A DNA stretch of 64,000 bases from Olleya namhaensis. Lineage in GTDB: Bacteria > Bacteroidota > Bacteroidia > Flavobacteriales > Flavobacteriaceae. Position numbers and translations under genes: made by a program. This document shows, piece after piece, positions 9,131-17,162 of this stretch. The first letter of the stretch is position 1. Each line of letters begins with the position of its first letter. The stretch covers positions 1-64,000 of the forward strand of contig NZ_FORM01000007.1 in the NCBI RefSeq assembly GCF_900114005.1, written 5' to 3'. The notes under the pieces were generated by a model that saw only the letters and a program-made list of their open reading frames with translations, did not search any database and was not told the origin of the DNA.

Positions 9131-9448
9131 TTGAAATATAGCGTCTTAATACTACTAATCTTAACCTTTAGCTTATCTAAGCTACAGGCGCAAGATTATA
9201 AAAAAGACTCGCTTCAATTTAAAATAATTACTAGTATTAAGTACAAGTCTAGTAATGTAGAACATATCAAATTAAAAAAAGTGCTGTGTGATTTTTGTAC
9301 AGAAAAACAGACAGAACAATTAGGATTACAAGCATTAAAGTTAGCAGCTTTAGAGCAGGACGATCCAAAAAATAAAATGAAAAACGGTATCAAGATTTTG
9401 TCTATTTACATCAGGTTATCTAAAATCGATTTTTCAGCAATAAAATAA
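9131..9448 (+). CDS. Small exported protein, unknown
   Basis: The 105-residue product starts at a TTG that opens a clear signal peptide (MKYSVLILLILTFSLS, cleavage near LQAQ). The mature ~85 residues are polar with a CDFC motif and a Lys-rich C-terminal half. I do not recognise a family. It lies 4 bp after the small membrane protein and 9 bp before the CCG-domain gene, so it is probably co-transcribed with the Fe-S module. The start choice rests on the signal peptide, as no ATG fits. Confidence 0.65.
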   Translation: MKYSVLILLILTFSLSKLQAQDYKKDSLQFKIITSIKYKSSNVEHIKLKKVLCDFCTEKQTEQLGLQALKLAALEQDDPKNKMKNGIKILSIYIRLSKIDFSAIK

Positions 9449-9457
9449 AACTTAATT

Positions 9458-10249
9458 ATGAGCGAAAAACTTATAGTGCCAACTATGGCAGAAATGATGA
9501 CCCAAGGAAAAACTCCAGATATTTTATTCTGGGTAGGATCAGCAGGAAGTTATGACGATAGAGCAAAAAAAATAACAAAAGCATTTGTTAAGATATTAAA
9601 CAAAGCCAATGTTAATTTTGCTGTATTAGGTACAGAAGAAAGTGCTACAGGAGATTTAGCTAAGCGTGCAGGAAACGAGTTTTTGTTTCAAATGCAAGCG
9701 TTTATGAATATTGAGGTGTTAAACGCATACGAGGTAAAACGTATTGTAACATGCGATCCGCACTCATATAATTGTTTAAAAAACGAATATCCAGAATTGG
9801 GTGGTAATTACGAAGTCTTACACCACACACAATTTATAAAACAATTAATAGACTCTAAAGTTATTCAAATAGAGAACAGTACATTTAGTGGTAAACGTAT
9901 TACATTTCACGATCCTTGTTATTTAGGACGTGCAAACTCAGAGTATTTAGCACCAAGAGATGTGTTATCCGTTTTAAATGCTAATCTAATAGAGATGAAG
10001 CGTAGTAAATCTACAGCATTATGTTGTGGAGCAGGAGGTGCGCAAATGTTTAAAGAGCCAGAAAAAGGTAACAAAGACATAAATGAGCTTAGAACGGAAG
10101 ACGCTCTAGAAACAAAACCAGATATTATCGCAACCGGTTGTCCATATTGTATGACTATGATGTCCGATGGTGTAAAAGTCAAAGAAAAGGAAAACGAAAT
10201 ACAAGTAATGGATATTGCGGAGCTTATCGCTAGCGCACAAAACCTATAA
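9458..10249 (+). CDS. (Fe-S)-binding CCG-domain protein, HdrB-like
   Basis: The 263-residue soluble protein carries the cysteine-rich (CCG) signatures of heterodisulfide reductase subunit B and LutA/GlpC-type proteins. These are HDPCYLGR (about residue 150), CCGAGGAQM (about 188) and GCPYCMTMM (about 227). Such domains bind unusual [4Fe-4S] clusters that handle two-electron thiol/disulfide or quinone chemistry. With the membrane Fe-S protein at 7497 it probably forms one electron-transfer unit. Two small genes separate the pair here. The physiological substrate is not evident. Confidence 0.9.
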   Translation: MSEKLIVPTMAEMMTQGKTPDILFWVGSAGSYDDRAKKITKAFVKILNKANVNFAVLGTEESATGDLAKRAGNEFLFQMQAFMNIEVLNAYEVKRIVTCDPHSYNCLKNEYPELGGNYEVLHHTQFIKQLIDSKVIQIENSTFSGKRITFHDPCYLGRANSEYLAPRDVLSVLNANLIEMKRSKSTALCCGAGGAQMFKEPEKGNKDINELRTEDALETKPDIIATGCPYCMTMMSDGVKVKEKENEIQVMDIAELIASAQNL

Positions 10250-10255
10250 TAAAAT

Positions 10256-10438
10256 ATGAAAAAGTATATTTTATCAGGTTTAATATCAGGGTTAGTATTT
10301 GCTTTAATTATGGCTGGTTGGGACTATTATAAAGAGTTGCCATTTTCTGTCATTAAATTTATAGCACATTTAGTTTTATTTGCAGCGCTTAACGGGTATT
10401 TAACGTATAGAAGAGATCACAAAAAATTGAATAAATAA
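10256..10438 (+). CDS. Small two-helix membrane protein, unknown
   Basis: The 60-residue product begins 6 bp after the CCG-domain gene. It has two hydrophobic segments (about residues 4-20 and 33-50) separated by a short polar stretch (YYKELPFS) and ends with basic residues. No family is recognised. Position suggests co-transcription with the Fe-S genes. Confidence 0.7.
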   Translation: MKKYILSGLISGLVFALIMAGWDYYKELPFSVIKFIAHLVLFAALNGYLTYRRDHKKLNK

Positions 10439-10490
10439 TAAGTATAGACTAACTAATACGCATTTAGTAGTAGTTAACAACTCAGTAATA

Positions 10491-11714
10491 ATGGCAAACG
10501 ATATATTTCTTTTAAACATTTCAGGACAGGATAAGCCAGGATTAACATCAAGTTTAACTAATGTATTAGCCAATTATGGCGCTAAGGTTTTAGATATTGG
10601 ACAAGCCAATATACATGATACACTATCCTTAGGTTTTTTGTTTGAGATAGAGTCCGGAAATAACTCGGCTGCAGTACTAAAAGATTTATTGTTTAAGGCG
10701 TATGAGCTTGGTGTTAAAGCTAAGTTTACACCAATTTCTTTAGACGATTATGAAAACTGGGTTAGTTTACAAGGTAAAGACAGATACATTGTGACTATTT
10801 TGGGAGATAAGTTAACTGCTGAGCAAATATCGGAAGTCACTAAGTTTATTTCTGATAAAAACTTAAATATTGATGCCATTAAACGTTTAACCGGTCGTAC
10901 GTCTTTAGTGCAGGAAGCCGAATATCCTAGAGCATCCATTCAGTTGTCTATTAGAGGTAAAATAGAAAGTAAGTCTGAATTTACAGAAAAATTCATGCAA
11001 ATTTCTCATGATTTAGATGTAGATATTGCATTTCAGGAAGATAATATTTATAGACGTAATAGACGTTTGGTTTGTTTTGATATGGATTCAACACTTATTC
11101 AAGCAGAAGTTATTGATAAATTAGCAGAATTAGCAGGTGTTGGTGATGAAGTAAAAGCAATTACGGAATCAGCAATGCAAGGAGAAATAGATTTTAATGA
11201 AAGTTTTATACAACGTATGAGACTATTAAAGGGATTAAGTGAAGATGTCTTACATGACGTTGCCATTAATCTACCAATAACTAAAGGGGCAAGACGTTTA
11301 ATTGATACTTTAAAAAAGTACGGTTTTAAAACCGCTATTTTATCAGGAGGTTTTACCTATTTTGGACATTATCTGCAAAAAGAATTGGGTATGGATTATG
11401 TCTATGCTAATCAATTAGAAATTAAAGATGGCGTTCTAACTGGCGGTTATCTTGGAGATATTGTAGATGGTAATAAAAAGGCGGAATACCTTAAAGAAAT
11501 AGCAGAAAAAGAAGGGATTGATATCAGTCAAACCATAGCAGTTGGAGATGGAGCAAATGACTTGCCAATGCTTAATTTAGCAGGGTTAGGAATTGCATTT
11601 CATGCCAAGCCAAAAGTAAAAAACAATGCCCAAAGTGCCATTTCTAGCATAGGATTAGATGGTGTCTTGTATTTACTAGGGTATCACGATAGACATATAG
11701 ATTTAATAGAATAA
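10491..11714 (+). CDS. serB: Phosphoserine phosphatase SerB with N-terminal ACT domains
   Basis: The 407-residue cytosolic enzyme makes the last step of serine synthesis, L-phosphoserine to L-serine. Residues ~1-165 hold two ACT-like domains (DIFLLNISGQDKPGLTSSL and DRYIVTILGDKLTAEQI), which in related enzymes bind amino acids. The HAD phosphatase domain starts about residue 190, with the nucleophile motif CFDMDSTLI (about 194-200), the substrate loop EVIDKLAELAG, motif II ILSGGFTYFG (about 284), and motif III/IV Lys plus AVGDGANDLPML (about 350). All catalytic residues are present. The next gene starts 10 bp later. Confidence 0.95.
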   Translation: MANDIFLLNISGQDKPGLTSSLTNVLANYGAKVLDIGQANIHDTLSLGFLFEIESGNNSAAVLKDLLFKAYELGVKAKFTPISLDDYENWVSLQGKDRYIVTILGDKLTAEQISEVTKFISDKNLNIDAIKRLTGRTSLVQEAEYPRASIQLSIRGKIESKSEFTEKFMQISHDLDVDIAFQEDNIYRRNRRLVCFDMDSTLIQAEVIDKLAELAGVGDEVKAITESAMQGEIDFNESFIQRMRLLKGLSEDVLHDVAINLPITKGARRLIDTLKKYGFKTAILSGGFTYFGHYLQKELGMDYVYANQLEIKDGVLTGGYLGDIVDGNKKAEYLKEIAEKEGIDISQTIAVGDGANDLPMLNLAGLGIAFHAKPKVKNNAQSAISSIGLDGVLYLLGYHDRHIDLIE

Positions 11715-11724
11715 CAACAATATA

Positions 11725-12210
11725 ATGTTAGTAGATTTTAACACATTACCAGAAACTTCAAGAGTTTGGATTTACCAAGCTAACCGTTCTTTTTCAGATA
11801 CAGAATTAGAAGATATTAAGTCGAAATTAGATGTTTTTATAGAAAGTTGGACAGCACATGGTGCTGACTTAAAATCTGGTTATGACATCAGATATAAGCG
11901 ATTTATTATTATCGCTTTAGATCAAGAACTAAATCAAGCTACGGGTTGTAGTATTGATGCTTCTGTTGTTTTTATTCAGCAATTAGAAAAAGAATACGAC
12001 GTTGACTTATTAGATAAAATGAATGTGTCTTATAAGCAAGGTGAATTTGTAGCACACAAAACGTTAACAGATTTCAGAAAAATGGCGAAGCAAAAAGCCG
12101 TTTCTAAAAACACGATTGTATTTAACAATCTAGTGACCAATATTGAAGAACTTAACGAAAGTTGGGAAGTACCGGCAAGCGAGAGCTGGCACAATCGTTT
12201 TTTGAGTTAA
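11725..12210 (+). CDS. Conserved flavobacterial protein, unknown
   Basis: This 161-residue protein starts 10 bp after serB and probably shares its transcript. It is acidic and soluble without signal peptide. Visible blocks include SRVWIYQANRSF at the N-terminus, GADLKSGYDIRYKRFIIIALDQ, and a Trp-rich end (ESWEVPASESWHNRFLS). Homologues are often labelled ABC transporter ATPase, but there is no Walker A, signature or Walker B motif, so that label is not supported. The function is unknown. Confidence 0.8.
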   Translation: MLVDFNTLPETSRVWIYQANRSFSDTELEDIKSKLDVFIESWTAHGADLKSGYDIRYKRFIIIALDQELNQATGCSIDASVVFIQQLEKEYDVDLLDKMNVSYKQGEFVAHKTLTDFRKMAKQKAVSKNTIVFNNLVTNIEELNESWEVPASESWHNRFLS

Positions 12211-12284
12211 ATTGTTCAAAAAACGCTTATAATTCTATCATAAAGTCCTTTATTAATAATCTTAAAAGTACTAATTTGGCATAG

Positions 12285-12317
12285 TTTTTAGTGGTATATT
12301 AAAGTACCACTTAAAAA
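12285..12317. other. Hairpin in the 5' region of the GH3 gene
   Basis: AGTGGTA (12290-12296) and TACCACT (12305-12311) pair perfectly, and flanking TTTTT and AAAAA runs extend the stem with a single bulge. It ends 15 bp before the start codon at 12332. It could be an operator or a leader hairpin, and no T run follows, so it is not a classic terminator for the preceding gene. Confidence 0.4.
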
Positions 12318-12331
12318 GTCAAATTCAGTAT

Positions 12332-15253
12332 ATGCAATATTTAAAAGCCCTCATCTTATTTTTAGTGTTTTCTAGTGTTTTACACGCTCAAGACACGCCT
12401 GATCCTTTATTGGATAAAGACCCAATCGCCCAGAAACAATGGGTTGATGATTTATATGACGCCATGACTTTAGAAGAGAAAATTGGACAGTTGTATATGG
12501 TTCAGGTTTTTTCTAATCAATCAGAATTAGAAAAAAGTAATGTTATTAATTTAATTAGAGATAATAAAATTGGAGGTGTAATTTATTCTAAAGGAGGTCC
12601 TGTTAGACAAGCAAAACTAAATAACGAACTTCAAGCAGTTTCAAAAGTGCCGTTATTAGTTGGTATTGATGCGGAATGGGGCTTGAGTATGCGTTTAGAT
12701 TCTACGTATGCTTTTCCTTGGAATATGACTTTAGGAGCCATTCAAAACAATCAATTAATTGAGCAAACAGGTCGTCAGTTAGGAGAGCATTGCAAACGCA
12801 TAGGTGTTCATTTTAATTTTGCACCTGTAGTAGATATTAACACAAATCCAAATAATCCTATTATTGGAAACCGTTCTTTTGGAGAAGATAGAGATAATGT
12901 TACTGAAAAAGCTTTAGCCTTTATGAAAGGGATGCAAAACGCTGGCGTATTAGCCAATGCAAAACATTTCCCAGGTCATGGAGATACGGATTCAGATTCT
13001 CATAAAACATTACCAACAGTTACATTTGACGAAAAACGTATTGACTCAGTAGAGTTATACCCATATAGAAGATTAATAAAAGAAGGCTTATCAAGTGTCA
13101 TGGTGGCACATCTTAACATACCTAGTTTAGAACCAAGAGATGGTTACCCATCAACATTATCAGAAAACATAGTAACTAATATATTAAAGCAACGTTTAGG
13201 TTTTAAAGGTTTAATATTTACGGATGCTTTAACCATGAAGGGTGCCTCAAATTTTAGCGCACCTGGAGACATTGATTTAGCTGCTTTTCAAGCTGGTAAT
13301 GACGTGATGTTAATGTCTGGAGATGTTCCAACTGCTATTGCTAAGTTTATTGAAGCTTATAATAATCAGGATATTTCAGAAGCACGTTTAGCGCATTCAG
13401 TTAAAAAAATACTTAAAGCCAAATATAAAGTAGGTTTAAATAATTATAGACCTGTTAGTCCATATCACCTTGTATCTGATTTAAATAGAATTAAAGATGA
13501 TGCATTGTATGAGATGCTAATGGAAAATGCCATTACAATTGCAAGAGATACAACTAATCAATTACCACTTAGAAATCTTGAGACTAAAAAAATAGCTTAT
13601 GTAAAGCTTGGTAGTGCGGATGGTTCTTATTTTGTAGATGAGCTTAAAAAGTACACTAAAGTACATGAAGTGTCCTCTGACAATTTAGACGAATTGATTG
13701 TGAAATTACAAAACTATAATACGGTAATAGTAGGGTTTCATAAGTCTAATGCTAGTCCTTGGAAAAGTTATAAGTTTTCAAATAAAGAATTAGTGTGGTT
13801 GCAGGAAATAGCTAGAACTAATAATGTTATTTTAGATGTTTTTGCTAAACCTTATGCGCTTTTAGATTTAAAGTCAGTTACTAATATAGAAAGTGTAGTA
13901 GTTAGTTATCAAAATAGTAAAATCTCTCAAGAAAAATCGGCTCAGCTAATTTTCGGAGCTATAGCCGCTCGAGGTAAATTACCTGTTTCGGCTGGACCAT
14001 ATTTTAAAGTAGGAGAAGGGAAACAAGAAAACTCTTTAGAGCGTTTAGGATATAGTATTCCAGAACGTGTTGGTATGTCTAGTTATGCTTTAAAAAAGAT
14101 TGACTCTATAGCTAATCACGCTGTTAATGGTAAAATGACACCTGGTATACAGTTGATAATAGCTAGAAAAGGAAAAGTAATTTATAACAAAAATTTTGGT
14201 AAACATACGTACGAAGGTTCGGAGCAAGTAAAACCAGATGATATTTATGACATTGCTTCATTAACTAAAATTGTAGCAACGTTACCATTGCTAATGGAGT
14301 TAGAAGAACAAGGTATTGTGAATTTAGATACCAAACTTTCGGAAATTATTCCATTGTATAAAAACTCGAATAAAAAGAATATCACTTTAAAAAAAATGTT
14401 ATCGCATTACGCACAATTAAAACCGTGGATTCCGTTTTATTTCGCAACATTAGATCCTGACACTAAACAACCTTCGACAAAATATTATAGAAAAGTTAAG
14501 TCTCAGGGTTTTTCTATTAAAGTCTCTCCAGAATTGTATTTAAGAGACGACTATAAAGATTCTATTAATACTAGAATTAAAGATACTGATTTATTAACGC
14601 GATTAAAATATAGATATAGTGATTTACCTTACTATATTTTAAAACAATACATAGAATCGCACTATGATAAACGTTTAGACGAGTTAACTGCAGACCATTT
14701 TTACAAATCTTTAGGTGCTAATAACACGATGTACAATCCATATAATAAAGTTAGTAATAGTCGTATTGTCCCAACTGAAATAGATGACTATTACAGATAT
14801 CAAAAAGTACAAGGTTACGTGCATGATATGGGTGCAGCTATGCAAGACGGTGTAGGAGGTCACGCAGGTGTTTTTAGTAATGCTAATGATATTGCTAAGA
14901 TTATGCAATTGTATTTACAAAAAGGATACTATGGTGGACGTCGTTATTTTAAAACAGAAACGTTAGATAAATTTAATACCTGTTATTATTGCGAAAGTAA
15001 TAATAGGAGAGGGATTGGGTTTGATAAACCTCAATTAGGAGATGCTGGCCCAACTTGTGGTTGTGTAAGTATGACTAGTTTTGGACATTCAGGATTTACA
15101 GGGACCTATGCTTGGGCAGATCCAGAACAAGAAATTGTATATGTTTTTATGGCTAATAGAACGTATCCATCTTCAAAAGGTCCCAATACACTATTAAGAC
15201 AAGATATTAGAACCAATATTCAAGCAGCCATTTACGATGCAATTATAGATTAA
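12332..15253 (+). CDS. NagZ-like GH3 glycosidase fused to a beta-lactamase-family serine hydrolase
   Basis: The 973-residue exported protein has a signal peptide ending near LHAQ. Residues ~30-380 form a glycoside hydrolase family 3 domain of the beta-N-acetylhexosaminidase (NagZ) type, with KHFPGHGDTDSDSH (general acid/base His-Asp, about residue 211) and the nucleophile segment FTDALTMKGAS (about 322). A second GH3 portion follows to ~590. The C-terminal ~370 residues are a penicillin-binding-protein/class C beta-lactamase-like domain with SLTK (about 643), YSD in the YxN position (about 757) and GHSGFTGT near the end. The protein probably trims peptidoglycan or muropeptides in the periplasm. 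The fusion is known in Bacteroidota. bshA follows 52 bp later. Confidence 0.92.
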   Translation: MQYLKALILFLVFSSVLHAQDTPDPLLDKDPIAQKQWVDDLYDAMTLEEKIGQLYMVQVFSNQSELEKSNVINLIRDNKIGGVIYSKGGPVRQAKLNNELQAVSKVPLLVGIDAEWGLSMRLDSTYAFPWNMTLGAIQNNQLIEQTGRQLGEHCKRIGVHFNFAPVVDINTNPNNPIIGNRSFGEDRDNVTEKALAFMKGMQNAGVLANAKHFPGHGDTDSDSHKTLPTVTFDEKRIDSVELYPYRRLIKEGLSSVMVAHLNIPSLEPRDGYPSTLSENIVTNILKQRLGFKGLIFTDALTMKGASNFSAPGDIDLAAFQAGNDVMLMSGDVPTAIAKFIEAYNNQDISEARLAHSVKKILKAKYKVGLNNYRPVSPYHLVSDLNRIKDDALYEMLMENAITIARDTTNQLPLRNLETKKIAYVKLGSADGSYFVDELKKYTKVHEVSSDNLDELIVKLQNYNTVIVGFHKSNASPWKSYKFSNKELVWLQEIARTNNVILDVFAKPYALLDLKSVTNIESVVVSYQNSKISQEKSAQLIFGAIAARGKLPVSAGPYFKVGEGKQENSLERLGYSIPERVGMSSYALKKIDSIANHAVNGKMTPGIQLIIARKGKVIYNKNFGKHTYEGSEQVKPDDIYDIASLTKIVATLPLLMELEEQGIVNLDTKLSEIIPLYKNSNKKNITLKKMLSHYAQLKPWIPFYFATLDPDTKQPSTKYYRKVKSQGFSIKVSPELYLRDDYKDSINTRIKDTDLLTRLKYRYSDLPYYILKQYIESHYDKRLDELTADHFYKSLGANNTMYNPYNKVSNSRIVPTEIDDYYRYQKVQGYVHDMGAAMQDGVGGHAGVFSNANDIAKIMQLYLQKGYYGGRRYFKTETLDKFNTCYYCESNNRRGIGFDKPQLGDAGPTCGCVSMTSFGHSGFTGTYAWADPEQEIVYVFMANRTYPSSKGPNTLLRQDIRTNIQAAIYDAIID

Positions 15254-15305
15254 ATTGTAAAGTTTTTAAAAATAATCAGACCAAGTATTAAACCATAGAT
15301 ATTAC

Positions 15306-16445
15306 ATGAAAATAGGTATTGTTTGTTATCCAACATTTGGAGGAAGTGGCGTAGTAGCAACAGAGTTAGGTTTAGAGTTATCAAAACGTGGTCATGAGAT
15401 TCACTTTATTACTTATAATCAGCCTGTAAGACTAGAATTGTTAGGTAACAATGTGCATTTTCATGAAGTAAATGTACCAGAATACCCTTTGTTTCATTAC
15501 CAACCTTATGAGTTAGCTTTATCTAGTAAGCTTGTGGATATGGTAAAACTGCATGGTATTGAAGTTTTACACGTACATTATGCAATTCCGCACGCATACG
15601 CAGCCTATATGGCTCAAAAAATGCTTAGAGAAGATAATATATATGTGCCAATAGTAACGACTTTACACGGTACGGATATTACTTTAGTGGGGAGTCATCC
15701 ATTCTATAAACCAGCAGTAACATTTAGTATAAATAAATCAGATGCTGTTACAGCGGTGTCTCAAAGCTTAAAAGACGATACGTTACGTTTATTTGATATT
15801 AAAAATGATATTCATGTAGTGACTAACTTTATAGATATTACAAAGTTTAGTAATGGATTTACAGATTGTCAACGTGGCATGATGGCAAATGAAGACGAAA
15901 AGATTATTACTCACATTAGTAATATGCGAGAAGTAAAGCGCATACCTGATGTTATTAATATTTTTAACAAAATTCAGAAAAAAATTCCTGCAAAATTAAT
16001 GATGGTTGGAGAAGGTCCAGAAAGGGAACCGGCCGAACGTTTATGCGAACAATTGGGAATTATGGATAAAGTAGTCTTTTTTGGTAATAGTAATGAGATA
16101 GACAGAATACTATGTTTTTCAGATTTATTTTTACTGCCAAGTAAAACGGAAAGTTTTGGATTATCTGCTTTAGAAGCTATGGCATCAGGTGTTCCGGTTA
16201 TATCAAGTAATACAGGAGGGATTCCAGAAGTAAATAAAGAAGGTTTTTCTGGTTATTTAAGTGATGTGGGAGATGTAGAAAGTATGAGTGAAAATGCAAT
16301 TAAAATCTTGGAAGATGATGCAATATTAAATCAATTTAAAATAAATGCTAAGGAGCAAGCTAAAACATTTGATATTCATCAAATTGTTCCGCAGTACGAA
16401 GCAATATATCAAGAGACCTTAAATAAATGTAAAATATTAAATTAA
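15306..16445 (+). CDS. bshA: N-acetyl-alpha-D-glucosaminyl L-malate synthase BshA
   Basis: This 379-residue GT4 glycosyltransferase joins UDP-GlcNAc and L-malate in the first step of bacillithiol synthesis. The N-terminus MKIGIVCYPTFGGSGVVATELG is the BshA hallmark. It is followed by GHEIHFITYNQP, the HVHYAIPHAYAAYMA block and TTLHGTDITLVG. The GT4 donor-site region is near the C-terminus: LMMVGEGPER, then LLPSKTESFGLSALEAMASGVPVI with the two Glu residues of the E-x7-E motif. Length matches the family. bshB and bshC are not in this window. A terminator follows directly. Confidence 0.95.
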   Translation: MKIGIVCYPTFGGSGVVATELGLELSKRGHEIHFITYNQPVRLELLGNNVHFHEVNVPEYPLFHYQPYELALSSKLVDMVKLHGIEVLHVHYAIPHAYAAYMAQKMLREDNIYVPIVTTLHGTDITLVGSHPFYKPAVTFSINKSDAVTAVSQSLKDDTLRLFDIKNDIHVVTNFIDITKFSNGFTDCQRGMMANEDEKIITHISNMREVKRIPDVINIFNKIQKKIPAKLMMVGEGPEREPAERLCEQLGIMDKVVFFGNSNEIDRILCFSDLFLLPSKTESFGLSALEAMASGVPVISSNTGGIPEVNKEGFSGYLSDVGDVESMSENAIKILEDDAILNQFKINAKEQAKTFDIHQIVPQYEAIYQETLNKCKILN

Positions 16446-16455
16446 GAACATAAAT

Positions 16456-16484
16456 AAACCACCTAAAATGGTGGTTTTTTTATG
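16456..16484 (+). terminator. Intrinsic terminator after bshA
   Basis: The 8-bp stem AAACCACC/GGTGGTTT (16456-16463 and 16470-16477) with loop TAAAAT is followed by a T tract. Preceding A bases allow weaker use for the opposite-strand gene ending at 16502. Confidence 0.85.
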
Positions 16485-16501
16485 TTTAATGATGATTGTT
16501 A

Positions 16502-16978
16502 TTAAAATCTATAACGTACACTTAATGCGATATCAAAATCTAAATCATCTCTGTAGTCTCCAAACCCTAATTCTGGTCTAAAATCTAAAGCTAATTGTAA
16601 AGGAATATCAAAATTGTATTCAACACCAATATCTCCAGCTGCAAAAACAAAAGTTTCATCATCAATAGCATTGTTATCAAAGCTATAAGATCCAACACCA
16701 CCACCAACTCCAGCGTACCAATTAAAGTCTCCGTCCAAAACCCAAACCCATTGGTATAATCCGGCTAGTTTAAATCCATTATACGCACTTCCTGTACGCC
16801 ATCCTAAATCTACTTCTAATCTGTTATTGTCACCTAAAGCACGTTGGTAAGAGATTTCTGCTCCAAAGCCATCACTATCTCCTAATCTTAATCCAATAGC
16901 ATTATCAGCAATATCCTGACCATACGTCAATGTTGCAAATCCAAAAATCGCAAAAGCGAATAAAAAATATTTTTTCAT
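16502..16978 (-). CDS. Small outer membrane beta-barrel protein
   Basis: The 158-residue product has a signal peptide (KKYFLFAFAIFGFATLTYG) and a mature part of alternating hydrophobic/polar strands (IGLRLGDSDGFGAEISYQRAL, LEVDLGWRTG, GVGGGVGSYSF). It ends with the barrel signature ALSVRYRF, a C-terminal Phe typical of proteins folded by the BAM complex. It is probably an eight-stranded OmpX/OmpW-size barrel. Function unknown; homologues are annotated only as outer membrane beta-barrel proteins. Confidence 0.88.
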   Translation of the reverse strand: MKKYFLFAFAIFGFATLTYGQDIADNAIGLRLGDSDGFGAEISYQRALGDNNRLEVDLGWRTGSAYNGFKLAGLYQWVWVLDGDFNWYAGVGGGVGSYSFDNNAIDDETFVFAAGDIGVEYNFDIPLQLALDFRPELGFGDYRDDLDFDIALSVRYRF

Positions 16979-17038
16979 GTTAATTTGTTTATTAGTTATA
17001 CTATATACGTCTAAACGGTATGCTTAGATTGTTTAGTA

Positions 17039-17046
17039 CAAATATA
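17039..17046 (-). promoter_or_regulatory. Candidate -7 box (TATATTTG) for the small barrel gene
   Basis: It matches TAnnTTTG and lies 61 bp upstream of the ATG at 16978. No TTG is found at the expected -33 distance. Confidence 0.4.
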
Positions 17047-17097
17047 TTGTGATTATAATTTACTTATTCTTAAATTAAATTTAAAATTGAGGTATAA

Positions 17098-17132
17098 AAA
17101 AAGGTTGGAAACATATGTTTACCAACCTTTTT
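17098..17132 (-). terminator. Intrinsic terminator after the DUF937/OmpA gene
   Basis: Arms AAAAAGGTTGG and CCAACCTTTTT flank an inner AAAC-ATAT-GTTT stem-loop, giving one long hairpin with T-rich ends on both strands. It lies 30 bp beyond the stop at 17163. Confidence 0.85.
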
Positions 17133-17162
17133 CAACTTAAACTAACTAACTATTTTGTAGTT

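Noticed and set aside
11725-12210. ABC transporter ATPase label for the gene after serB
   Set aside because: No Walker A, signature or Walker B motif is present in the 161 residues.
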